From positions 1 to 63,399 of the forward strand of contig NZ_NRSD01000026.1 in NCBI RefSeq assembly GCF_016583985.1: a stretch of 63,399 bases of DNA. Reading direction: 5' to 3'. Origin of the DNA: Thiocapsa imhoffii. Its GTDB lineage: Bacteria > Pseudomonadota > Gammaproteobacteria > Chromatiales > Chromatiaceae. The position numbers and the translations under genes were made by a program. The notes under the pieces are model-generated. The model made no database searches and was not told the DNA's origin. It was given only the letters and a program-made list of their open reading frames with translations. Positions 1 to 8,500 of the stretch are shown piece by piece (positions within the stretch are counted from its first letter, which is position 1; each line of letters opens with the position of its first letter).

Positions 1-12
1 ACGGCTGAGCGA

Positions 13-117
13 TCAGGACCCGCCGAGGATGGCGTAGGGCACGAGGGGCACCAGACAGATGGCCACGGCGGTCCAGAAGGCCCAACGGTTCCGTTTCTGC
101 AAGACTTCATCGCTCAT
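13..117 (-). CDS. Small single-span membrane peptide (34 aa)
   Basis: A 34-residue peptide beginning MSDEVLQKRN and ending in a hydrophobic stretch (WTAVAICLVPLVPYAILGG) that can span the membrane once. The start was chosen because AGGTG lies five bases upstream. I do not recognise a family. It has no histidine in the span, which argues against a light-harvesting polypeptide. It lies at the window edge, so its operon context is unknown. Short length is the main reason for doubt. Confidence 0.42.
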   Translation of the reverse strand: MSDEVLQKRNRWAFWTAVAICLVPLVPYAILGGS

Positions 118-952
118 GGGAACACCTGATTCGATGATTGGATTGGGAGGGTTACAGCAACCGACGGGGTTGATCTGCAGCCCGCAACCGCCCCTTTCAA
201 CGAATCCTACAATCACGGCGTGGGAAATACTCAGTAAATCACTTGGTTTTTTCCTGGTCCGCACAGCCCGCTCTCCCAGAGGCCAGGCACGACACCGGAT
301 CATGGGGGGCATTGCCCAACCTCGCTTGGAGAACACGAAAACGCAGGGCATGGGTTCAACGGGGTCACACCCACTCATCCGGGTGAAGTATTGACCGAGG
401 TCAAGCGGGTTGGCGTCGGAGCATGACTCTGGGTGTTATGCTCAAAGGCATCGTGAACACGATGTCGATGACCGAACCCGCTAGGTGTGGGTCGTCGATC
501 GCGGAGCCTGCGGAGCCACATACGCGGCTTGGAATGACTCAGTTTGGATGGGCGGATGCTTGGAGCTAGATGGATTGATACGGAGCGATCATGGGTGGCG
601 TAGCGTTTGACTGAGAAGCCAACAGATCTAGCACCGATAACTTGTTCATGAATTTACATGCTTCATCGTGAGCGACTTGCATGGCATATCCAACAGATCA
701 GCGAAGGCCGGAACGATGGCGTCAAATTTCTCTCGACTCATGCCAATCGTTGCTTTGATGGTTCGATCGCGTTTGAGTTCGGTCAATTGATCAAAGACTG
801 TCATCGTTTAAGGCATTTAATAGCAGATCCCACTAAAATCGATGATTAATGCGATAGTGCTTTAGTTGCAAGGCGCAACGCGAATAGCGTTTAAGATATT
901 AATTACTGGGTTAGGTTAATTCTACCCATTAAGATATTAGGAGAGTATAAAC
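118..952. other. Stretch without a convincing gene
   Basis: About 830 bases between the small membrane peptide and the outer-membrane protein gene. A 63-codon frame at 658-849 (+) has no recognisable homology and no clear ribosome binding site, and I do not call it. The last 100 bases are A+T-rich and probably hold the promoter of the downstream porin-like gene, but no clean -35/-10 pair could be fixed. Confidence 0.5.
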
Positions 953-1558
953 ATGGCTTTATTCCCAATCAGACCTGTTATTGTTGCTTCCGCACTTCTT
1001 GCAATTGTAGCTTCAAGCATGGCTGAATCTAATTCTTTTGAAAACGTAAATGGTGGAATTAATTATCTTCATTATTTCGGCCGTGATGGGCAACCATCAT
1101 TTAACTCTTATCTGCTTTCGGTGGGATCAAATATTTTTAACGATGATATATCAGTTGATTTAAGGACAGAATTTGGCGACGAACAAGATTCAACCAATAC
1201 CTATAACCTATTAGAAGCAGGCCTTCGTGGGCAGGTGCAAATTCCATCATCTGATGTGTTTTCGGTTTATGTGCGCGCGGCTGCAGGACAATTCTGGCAA
1301 TCAGTTGATACTGATTTTCCATTCTGGTCTATTGAGCCTGGCGTATCTGTAAATTTTTCAAATACAGTAACGGGTAATTTTGGTTATCGTTATCGAAATG
1401 CTTTTGATTCTAATAAACATGAATTTGAGTCAAATACCGCTGTAGTAGCCATTGAATGGATGCCAACGCGAAATCATGGAATTAACATTCTTTATCAATA
1501 TGCCGCAAAGGATCAAAAATACGACATGGTTGGCATTGGATATGCCTACTCATTTTAA
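953..1558 (+). CDS. Secreted beta-barrel outer-membrane protein
   Basis: The 201-residue product starts with a signal peptide (cleavage probably after SSMA, near residue 24). Alternating polar and aromatic residues typical of transmembrane beta strands follow, and the C-terminus is YAYSF, ending in the terminal phenylalanine expected of an outer-membrane barrel. AGGAG lies eight bases before the ATG. The length suits an eight-stranded barrel of the OmpA/OmpW size class. Substrate or role cannot be read from the sequence. The gene is visibly richer in A+T than the surrounding DNA, suggesting a different origin from the flanking defence genes. It stands alone, just outside the left copy of the 56-bp repeat. 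Confidence 0.82.
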   Translation: MALFPIRPVIVASALLAIVASSMAESNSFENVNGGINYLHYFGRDGQPSFNSYLLSVGSNIFNDDISVDLRTEFGDEQDSTNTYNLLEAGLRGQVQIPSSDVFSVYVRAAAGQFWQSVDTDFPFWSIEPGVSVNFSNTVTGNFGYRYRNAFDSNKHEFESNTAVVAIEWMPTRNHGINILYQYAAKDQKYDMVGIGYAYSF

Positions 1559-1698
1559 ATTGTTATTTACAGACAATAGAAGGGTCAATCGGCGACCATC
1601 CACCGCGAGCAAGCCGTCGTAGGCGCTCAAGATTCGTTCGACATCACGGCTGGCCATGATCTGACGGAGAGATCGCGACGATCTCGCGGGCAAACTCA

Positions 1699-1754
1699 GG
1701 TGACATGAGAGTCCAGGGCAATCAGCAATCGTGGTGTGGAAATCCCGATTGTAG
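1699..1754 (+). repeat. Left copy of 56-bp direct repeat
   Basis: A 56-base sequence beginning ggtgacatgagagtccaggg recurs at 63342-63397 in the same orientation with one mismatch (1743 T versus C). Homology stops abruptly at both edges. The 140 bases between the barrel gene and this repeat read, on the minus strand, ASRDVERILSAYDGLLAVDG, perhaps the tail of a nucleotidyltransferase-type protein, but this is too short to call. Confidence 0.9.
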
Positions 1755-1775
1755 TTAACCCGCCGTGACCGCGCA

Positions 1776-2021
1776 TTGCCGATGACCGAGATGCTCGAGA
1801 TCCTACAGAAGCGGATCGTCGGCGACGCCTGGGTCGAATCAGGCGTCTCGGTGGGGCTGACGGTTCCGAGCGCCGTGACACCGGGCGAGCGCAACCTGAT
1901 CCTGACTCCCGCCCATCCCGGCTTCGCCGACGCTGTGGTGATCGGCGAGCCGCGGAGATTGGTTCCCGACCGGCATCGCGGGTGGTTCGATCGCGACCAG
2001 CGCGAGGTGGCCACAAGGTAG
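1776..2021 (+). pseudogene. C-terminal remnant of a RES-domain toxin
   Basis: The frame reads GDAWVESGVSVGLTVPSAV followed by PGERNLILTPAHPGFADAV. This is the characteristic C-terminal half of RES-domain NAD-degrading toxins (a drop of G+A, then VPSA, a Pro-Gly-Glu turn and the NPAHP-like motif). The N-terminal half, with the conserved Arg and Glu that bind NAD, is absent. Homology begins shortly after the end of the 56-bp repeat, so the gene was probably cut by the event that placed the repeat here. No Xre-Mbc antitoxin partner is present. The remnant should have no activity. Confidence 0.68.
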
Positions 2022-2171
2022 AGGCTGGGGGGTCAACCTGAATCGTCGCAGAATCTGAAAGTGATTTAGACGTGATATGACGACCTGATATCGTTGGCAG
2101 ATGAACCGACGCCAGGTGCCGCATCCCGTGCATGACAGCCAAGCCCAATCAGACGAACCGCAGCCCCAGCC

Positions 2172-2495
2172 ATGAGTCCGACCTCGCAACCATCCGTCAG
2201 CACCAAGGGCGACTTGGTTCGCCTGCTGCGCAGCAACGCGGCGTCGTTACGCGGTTTTGGGGTCCAGCGTCTGGGCCTGTTCGGGTCTTTTCGACACAAC
2301 CAACCGACTCCAGAGAGCGATGTGGACCTCTACGTCGAATTCGCACCGGGACAGGCGACCTTTGATCACTTCATGGACCTGAGATTCTTCTGCGAATCCC
2401 TGTTTGGTCGACCGGTTGAGATCGTCACACCCAACAGCCTAAGTCCGCACCTGGGGCCTCATATCCTACGAGATATCGAGTATGTCCTTGGATGA
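2172..2495 (+). CDS. MNT-type minimal nucleotidyltransferase antitoxin
   Basis: A 107-residue protein with the polymerase-beta-like signature LFGSFRHNQPTPESDVDLYVEF (residues 37-58): the Gly-Ser pair and two of the carboxylates that hold metal. Members of this family AMPylate or otherwise neutralise HEPN toxins. The HEPN partner follows immediately, overlapping by 14 bases, which is the usual operon arrangement. That partner is frameshifted, so the antitoxin may be an orphan. Its length is complete for the family. No strong ribosome binding site precedes the ATG. Confidence 0.84.
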   Translation: MSPTSQPSVSTKGDLVRLLRSNAASLRGFGVQRLGLFGSFRHNQPTPESDVDLYVEFAPGQATFDHFMDLRFFCESLFGRPVEIVTPNSLSPHLGPHILRDIEYVLG

Positions 2496-2831
2496 GCTGG
2501 CTGACCTCAAGCACATGCTGGATGAGGCTGACGACCTTGAAGGTCGATCCGTTGGACTGAAACGCGAGGCGTTCCTCACCGACCCGACCCTGCAAAGGGC
2601 CTTTGTGCGGAGCTTGGAGATCATCGGGGAGGCAGCCAAGCATATCCCCGATGTTTTACGCACTCGCCATCCAGCTGTTCCTTGGCGCGCGATCGCGTGA
2701 TCCACGACTCCATGGGCGTGGACTATGAGATTGTCTGGGACGTCGTCGAGAACAAGATTCCTGCTCTGCGACAGGATCTCGAGCGCATCCTGGCGCTGGA
2801 GTCCCAATCCCGGCCTTCCGGGAGCACATGA
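2482..2831 (+). pseudogene. HEPN (DUF86) toxin, frameshifted
   Basis: The first frame gives a typical DUF86 protein through IIGEAAKHIPDVLRTRHPAVPWRAIA and then stops at 2698-2700. The rest of the family, beginning RDRVIHDSMGVDYEIVWD, continues in another frame to a stop at 2829-2831. The missing piece is the few residues usually seen between WRAIA and the RNase motif Rx4-6H. The junction lies in GCGATCGC, so loss of a short segment between two copies of that octamer is a plausible cause (inference). As it stands the ribonuclease motif is not translated with the first half. Confidence 0.8.
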
Positions 2832-3004
2832 AGTGGGACTCTGGTGATGAAGCTCCGGCTTCGTCACCCGCGAGAAGAAGCTCTGCTTCGCGAATCGGCC
2901 GTCCGTGCCGACGCCTCGTGAAGCGAAGCGTCATCGCCCGGGTCACGCGATACGCTCGCCGAGGGTGTCGCGGCGTTTGCGCGTGAACTTGTCCAGGTGC
3001 GGGA

Positions 3005-3151
3005 TCAAACAGAGCAGCAGCGCGTGTGTGCCAGTTGCTCGATGGAGAGTGGAAACAGGTCGGCAAGACCACGCCGGCTAGCATCCAAGCGCGTCGCCGC
3101 CTGACCCAGTGCAGTCAGTGTTTCAGCCAGCACCTGATGACGCAGTGTCAT
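3005..3151 (-). pseudogene. Truncated HEPN-like partner of the 3148-3441 nucleotidyltransferase
   Basis: The ATG overlaps the stop of the upstream nucleotidyltransferase gene (ATGA), as in intact pairs of this type. The 48-residue product (MTLRHQVLAETLTALGQAAT at its start) matches the beginning of the helical partner proteins usually near 130 residues, then ends after ...LAHTRCCSV. The remaining helices, which carry the conserved Arg/His, are gone. Bases 2832-3004 hold no gene I can support. A truncated, probably inactive protein is the likeliest reading. Confidence 0.5.
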
Positions 3152-3441
3152 AATCGTTGTCCTTCGGTTCGGGCCTGACGCATGAAGGCCGTGAGTGGTT
3201 CGCGGCCAATCACCACATCGACCGGTCGGTGCAATCGTCGCTCCAGTTCGCGCTCCAGGGCTTGACGCGCCAGCAGCACATTCGTTGGCAGGGGAGCGCT
3301 TGGCTCGATGTACAGATCGACATCACCGCCATGGGCTTGATCATCGAGCGCCGAACCGAACAGCCAGATCACCGTATCGCCATTAAAGTACGTGTTGACG
3401 GCCTGATGGATGTGGGCGATATGTTCGGGAGTCAGTCGCAT
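3148..3441 (-). CDS. MNT-type nucleotidyltransferase-fold antitoxin
   Basis: A 97-residue protein containing WLFGSALDDQAHGGDVDLYI (residues 25-44), the GS...DxD signature of minimal nucleotidyltransferases. The start codon lies inside the 3' end of the helicase gene upstream (10-base overlap), so translation is probably coupled to the helicase. It is also coupled by ATGA to a truncated HEPN-like partner downstream. In the family these proteins inactivate HEPN ribonucleases. Here the toxin is broken, so the gene may be vestigial or may have been recruited by the helicase operon. Confidence 0.84.
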   Translation of the reverse strand: MRLTPEHIAHIHQAVNTYFNGDTVIWLFGSALDDQAHGGDVDLYIEPSAPLPTNVLLARQALERELERRLHRPVDVVIGREPLTAFMRQARTEGQRL

Positions 3442-5522
3442 CGGTGCGTTTTCCTGGCGTATAGCGGAGCCGAATCGTTGCTCATCAGCGCGGTATAGAG
3501 CCTTGCCATCCGTTTGGCGCGGGTCATGCCGACATAAACCAATTTCCGCAGGTTTTCATCCAATTCGCGATTGACCAGGATCGCCACGGCATCGAACTCC
3601 AGGCCCTTGGCCCGGTGCAGTGTCATCGCGAAGATCCGGGCATCCTTGCGGCTTAAACGCTCGCGGTGATTCACCGTCGCCACCTTCAATCCGGATTCGC
3701 GAATCTGCTTGGCCAACTGATCGCGCAGCTTGATGGTCGGGGCCATGATGCCGATCCGGTTGTCGGCGTTCTCGTGCAGACAGTCCTCGATGAATGCCCG
3801 GATGCCGTCTCGGATGGCCTCCATCGACGCACCCTGGATCCGTTCCGGCGCCGGGCCGTGCATCAGCGATTTGTAGCGCGCGATCTCGTCGCTGCCGCCG
3901 TCCAGGTCATCGATCTCGATGTCCTCCAACAGCGAGACGGCCTCGCGACGGATCTCCTCGGTCGTGCGATAGTTCAGATAGAGCTTGCGTGCCCGACCGC
4001 GGATATCGATGCCGCAACGGCTCATGCTGGCCTTGTTCTTGGCGTAGATGCGCTGGTGCCCGTCGCCGACGAACATCAGATCGTTGGGGCCGGGGGCGAC
4101 CAGGGCGCGGATCAGCCGCAGCGCTTGCGGGCCGAAATCCTGGGTCTCGTCGACGACCGCATGGGCGTAGCGGGGCGCGGATTCCTTGGCCAGGATCGCG
4201 CAGGCGTCACGATAGGCATCATCCGGCTCCTTCAGTCCCTTGGCGCTCAACTGAAGCCGATAGGTCTCGAAGAGCTCCCAGAGTGCATCGCGCTTCTTGC
4301 GCGACAGGATGACGCCTCTGCCGCGTCTTGGCGCCTCGCGGTAGGCGTCGCGCGTTTCGAGCCCCTGGGCGAGCACCACCTGCTCGAACTCGTCCCTGAC
4401 GAACTCGCGCGACACGCCCAGCGCGCTGTCGAAATCCACCATCACCGCGTCCCAGATCGGTGCGCATTTGGCCTCGTAGTCGAAGGCGATCTCATGCTCG
4501 TAGCGTTGGGCCTTGAGCAACCGAAAGACCAGGGCATCCAGATTGATCACCTCGATCCGCTTCAATTGCTCCGGGGTACAGATCGACCTGAGTCCGTCCT
4601 CGATGTCGAGCGCCAGGTTGGTCGTGAAGGTGGTGAAGAGCAGCTTGCGTTCGGTCTGAACCATGCCGGAAGCGAGATGTTTGGCCCGATGCATCGCCAG
4701 GACCGTCTTGCCCGTTCCCGCACCGCCGAGGATGCGGCTGGGACCGTTCAGGCTGCGGGTCGCCAGGCGGCGCTGGGTCGGATGCAGAAAGACGCGCCAC
4801 TGTTCCAACGGCGCGGAAAGGATCTCCTGCAGATCGTTCTCCCCCTCGACCACATAGAACCGGGAGCGGCTCTCGTCGCGCTCCGCCGCCGTGGCAAAAT
4901 CCTCGGTATCGATCGGCCGATCGACGCGCGTCTCGCGAGACGCCAGGATGCCGGACAGCGCATCACCGGCCAACAGCAGAAACAGTCCTTCGTACGCCTC
5001 GACGGGCAATTCACCCTGCATCGCATCCAGATCACCCTCGGAACGGATCGTGCGGACCGCCGGGAGCATCGCCTCGGGCACGCCCAAGGCCATCAGGTCG
5101 CGGTCTGAGTAGGCCCTGTAGCAGGGCTCGGGTTCGGATGCACGAGGCGCCGCCGTGCGTTGCAGGGTGTTTTCGACGAAGCTCACATTGGTCAGTGTCA
5201 GCGCACCGTTGACCGGGTTCACGCTCATGGTTCTGCGGGTCGCCCAGGCGTAGGCGTCATCGTGTTGATCGATGTGCAACCAGATGAAGACGTTGTCCCG
5301 GGGCGCCCGGAAGATGATGCCGCGATAGTTCTGATCGACCCGAACCGAGCGGAAGTGCTTGTCCTTCGCCCCCTGGATGGTCTCGTAATTGATGCCGGGG
5401 CTACGGGGATCGGTCTGAAACTTGAGCATGAACTCGAGCGCCTTGGTCTGTACCGCGGCGGGCAGCGCGGTCATGCGCTTGATCACCTCGTTGCTGACGA
5501 TGATCTTGACGTCTTCGATCAT
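3432..5522 (-). CDS. UvrD-type superfamily 1 helicase with RelE-like N-terminal domain
   Basis: A 696-residue protein. Residues 1-95 resemble a RelE/ParE-fold toxin (VRVDQNYRGIIF, then HIDQHDDAYAWA). A linker follows, then a UvrD/Rep helicase: Walker A GGAGTGKT at 266-273, Walker B VVDETQDF, GDGHQRIYA, TLHRAKGLEFDAV and VGMTRAKR near the C-terminus. It should be an ATP-driven 3'-5' DNA translocase. The start was placed at the ATG overlapping the stop of the giant helicase gene upstream (ATGA), which implies co-translation and a shared task. RelE-helicase fusions are known in bacteria. Whether the RelE-like part still cuts mRNA or simply binds nucleic acid cannot be told. Part of the minus-strand defence operon. 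Confidence 0.88.
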   Translation of the reverse strand: MIEDVKIIVSNEVIKRMTALPAAVQTKALEFMLKFQTDPRSPGINYETIQGAKDKHFRSVRVDQNYRGIIFRAPRDNVFIWLHIDQHDDAYAWATRRTMSVNPVNGALTLTNVSFVENTLQRTAAPRASEPEPCYRAYSDRDLMALGVPEAMLPAVRTIRSEGDLDAMQGELPVEAYEGLFLLLAGDALSGILASRETRVDRPIDTEDFATAAERDESRSRFYVVEGENDLQEILSAPLEQWRVFLHPTQRRLATRSLNGPSRILGGAGTGKTVLAMHRAKHLASGMVQTERKLLFTTFTTNLALDIEDGLRSICTPEQLKRIEVINLDALVFRLLKAQRYEHEIAFDYEAKCAPIWDAVMVDFDSALGVSREFVRDEFEQVVLAQGLETRDAYREAPRRGRGVILSRKKRDALWELFETYRLQLSAKGLKEPDDAYRDACAILAKESAPRYAHAVVDETQDFGPQALRLIRALVAPGPNDLMFVGDGHQRIYAKNKASMSRCGIDIRGRARKLYLNYRTTEEIRREAVSLLEDIEIDDLDGGSDEIARYKSLMHGPAPERIQGASMEAIRDGIRAFIEDCLHENADNRIGIMAPTIKLRDQLAKQIRESGLKVATVNHRERLSRKDARIFAMTLHRAKGLEFDAVAILVNRELDENLRKLVYVGMTRAKRMARLYTALMSNDSAPLYARKTHRCD

Positions 5523-8500
5523 GAGTCCTGTCCTTTCAGCGCCGTCTCGACGGCAAGCCACCAGTGGTCGCCTTCTTCGATCACCCGGAAACCCGCGCCC
5601 TGCCACGCCGCGCTGAACTCCGTCTGTCCGGCGCTCAGAAAGACGATCCGCACCTGCTCCCACAGCGCCTCGGCCATGCGATAGCCGTCGTCATCCTCGA
5701 TCTCCGCGCCGATCTGCTCGGGCGCCGGTTGGTCGCTGTTGGCCAGAGAGAGAAAGCCCGTGCGCAACCGCTCCAGGAAATCGCCGTCGTCGAGAATCCG
5801 GTTCCAGTCCGCGCCGACCCTTGCTGGCCGAGCGGCCAAGGGCTCCGACACCGCCAGTGTTGTTCCGGCGTCGAGCATGCTTTGCGTCAGCAACGCCACG
5901 CCCGGTACGCCCTGCAACAGATTGGCCAGACGCAGCCACTGCCGCCACTGCTGACGTCCGACCTTGAGGTCCGCGGTCACCGCCGTGTCGTCCAACACCA
6001 GCGCGCCGGCCAGCGGGTAGGCCAGCGGGTAGGTGGAGTCAGCCTTGTCGGTCATGAATTTGGGCTCCGCGCTGCCCACCCACTGCAGGGACATCTTCCC
6101 CGGGCTCTGCAGATGCACGGCGCGCTCCTCCGTCCCGAGCCAGTCCGGCAAGGCGCGGCGCACGGCGTCGTGGCGAGCCTTGACCGCGGCGTCGATCTCG
6201 CTCGGCCGTCTGACTGATGTCATCAGCAGGTACCGACCCGTCGCCCGCAAGGGGTCCAGCGGATCTTGGTCCGCCGATCCAGCCTCTGCCAGCAGCCGTA
6301 ACAACAGGGCAACGGCATTGGACGCCAGCTCTTGTCGCGAAAAGGTCGGCAATCGATTCAGCGGGATCGCGCGCCCCGAGTCGGTCTCCAGCACATCCAG
6401 CGGGCCAGGCAGATCCGTGCCGGCCTTCAGGGCGTGCGCCGCCTCGATGTCCTCGTAGGTCACCGACCAGACCCGATCATCGCCGCGCAGCATCAGGGTC
6501 GCGCGCTTGCGTGCGTCCTCGGGCAGGGTCTTTTGGTGGTACTCCCAGCCATCGACGAACACCGCGATCGGTCGCATCGAGCTCGCGGTCCGGGTCGCCG
6601 TGATCAGGAAATCGGGTTGGCAGAGCACCTGACCCGATGCCGGATCCTCGATCGGCCATTGGGTGTCGACCCAGTAGGTGTTGGCGCCCACCCTCAACAG
6701 ATACGCCGTTCTGCCCGCCTTGATGTCCTGGGTGATCTGAACGGCGGGGAAGCGGCTATTATCTAGATCCAGGTGTCCGCCCAGCGCCTTGATTGCACTG
6801 AGAAAACGCCGTTCCAGCTCCGAGCCGAACGCCGGATTGATCTCGATCTCGGACAGGCAGGGCACCTGCGTGCGTTTGAAATCACCCTGCACCAGCTCGT
6901 CGAGGATCTCCAGCGCGGCGTTGCGCGAGATGTTCTTGCGGTGCCGCCCCTGGCGATATTGGAAGACGCATTGGTAGCAGCCATCCACACCCTCTTTATC
7001 CTTGCAGGCGCAATCCCGAATGACCGTATGGGCGACCGCAAGCACCTCGGTCAGCGTGTCCGCCTTCCCGGCCAGCATCTGCTGGAGGTATCCGGTACCG
7101 CCCGGCACTGAGTCATAGATGAGGATGTAGCTCTTGCCGGCGCTCGCCTCGGCGGCTGGCTCGCTCCGGGGCTCAGTCATGGTCTCGAAGCGCAGATGGT
7201 CGACCCTGCCGCCGAAGCGCTTGCGCAATCCCAACTGCAGCGCCGACATGAAGGAATAGGTTGTGCGATCCCCGGAGCCAAAGCCCGTCGGTACCAGGAT
7301 CCGCAGGCATTCGGACTCGAACTGTCGGTACAGGAAGAGCTCGCTCAGCAGATGATCGCTGCCGGTCGCATGCCGGTGACGGCAATCCGGGGCATGGGCC
7401 TGCTCGCGGGTATCCTCTTGCCCGGCACGAACGGCGCGTTGCACCTTGCCGCACTCGCTGCACAGCGTAAAACCGGTTTTCATGCTGTCGTCGCCGGCGA
7501 TGACGGTCGCGGGGAGCGCCGAGCTGGTCGCCGCCGGCTGGCCCAGATTGAGATCGTGAAAGACCGCCCTGGCGATGAACTCGAAGCCGTAGATCGCCTG
7601 ACTCGACTCTAACCGCCAGGCGCTGCGCACGTCCGCGGCGTCGAAGTTCATCAAGAGTCGCCGGGCGTAGAAGCGGGGGTTGCGGGCCTCGTCCGATTCA
7701 GTGATCCGCGTCCGGTCGGCACGATCGATGTTGGCGACGGCGCGGCGCAGACGCAGCAGCGGGCGCACCTGGCTGGTGTCCGCCCAGGCGGTATTGCCGC
7801 AGTGCGGGCAGCGGTCCTGGTGCGCGGCCGGGTCGATCAAGGGACTCAGGACGTGACAGCTCGGGCAGAACCGATGCTCCAGCGGTGGTTCGACACTCAT
7901 GTCGACCTGGTCGATCCGCACCTTGCTCTTGTGTGCGAAGAAGGTATTGAGCGGGGCGAACTCCGCAAGCGCGGCATGGGCCGGGCGGCTGTAGCGATGC
8001 ACCGGCGTGGCATAGGGCTCGCCGGTGGCGGACTTGGCGCCGTGGACGATGGTGGTGAGCGACACCCCTTCTTCGGGAAACGCATAGTTTGGCAGCAGAC
8101 CGGCGTTGGTCATGGCCTCCAGCAGATGTTCGTTGTTCATCTGTTGGATGCGCTGGCCCAGGCCGGCGCGTTCTGCCTCCAGGATCTCGATCTCGGCTAG
8201 GGTCTGCTCGTCCTCGGGTCGTTTCTTCAGCCGGCCCAGTTCCTGGGTGATTTTCTTGCGACGGGCTTTCCAGGATTCGCGCTCGGCGTGCGCCTCCTCG
8301 AAATAGGCCAAAAACCGGGCACGCAGATGCTTCTGCTGCTCGCTGCCGGAGATAAAGCCCTCGAGCTTGGTCCGCGTCTCGGGGGTCAGGTGACGGCCCA
8401 GCATCCGACAGAAGGCGTCGAACAGGGTCGGTTCCTGGCGGTTGACGAAGTCCAGATAATTGAATGGAAAACGGCTGAGATCGCCGTCGCCGTTTGCCAC

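Noticed and set aside
658..849. 63-codon plus-strand frame
   Set aside because: No ribosome binding site and no homology I can name.
3666..5108. 480-codon open frame on the plus strand
   Set aside because: It is antisense to the UvrD-type helicase, has no recognisable domain and shows the biased composition of a high-G+C shadow frame.
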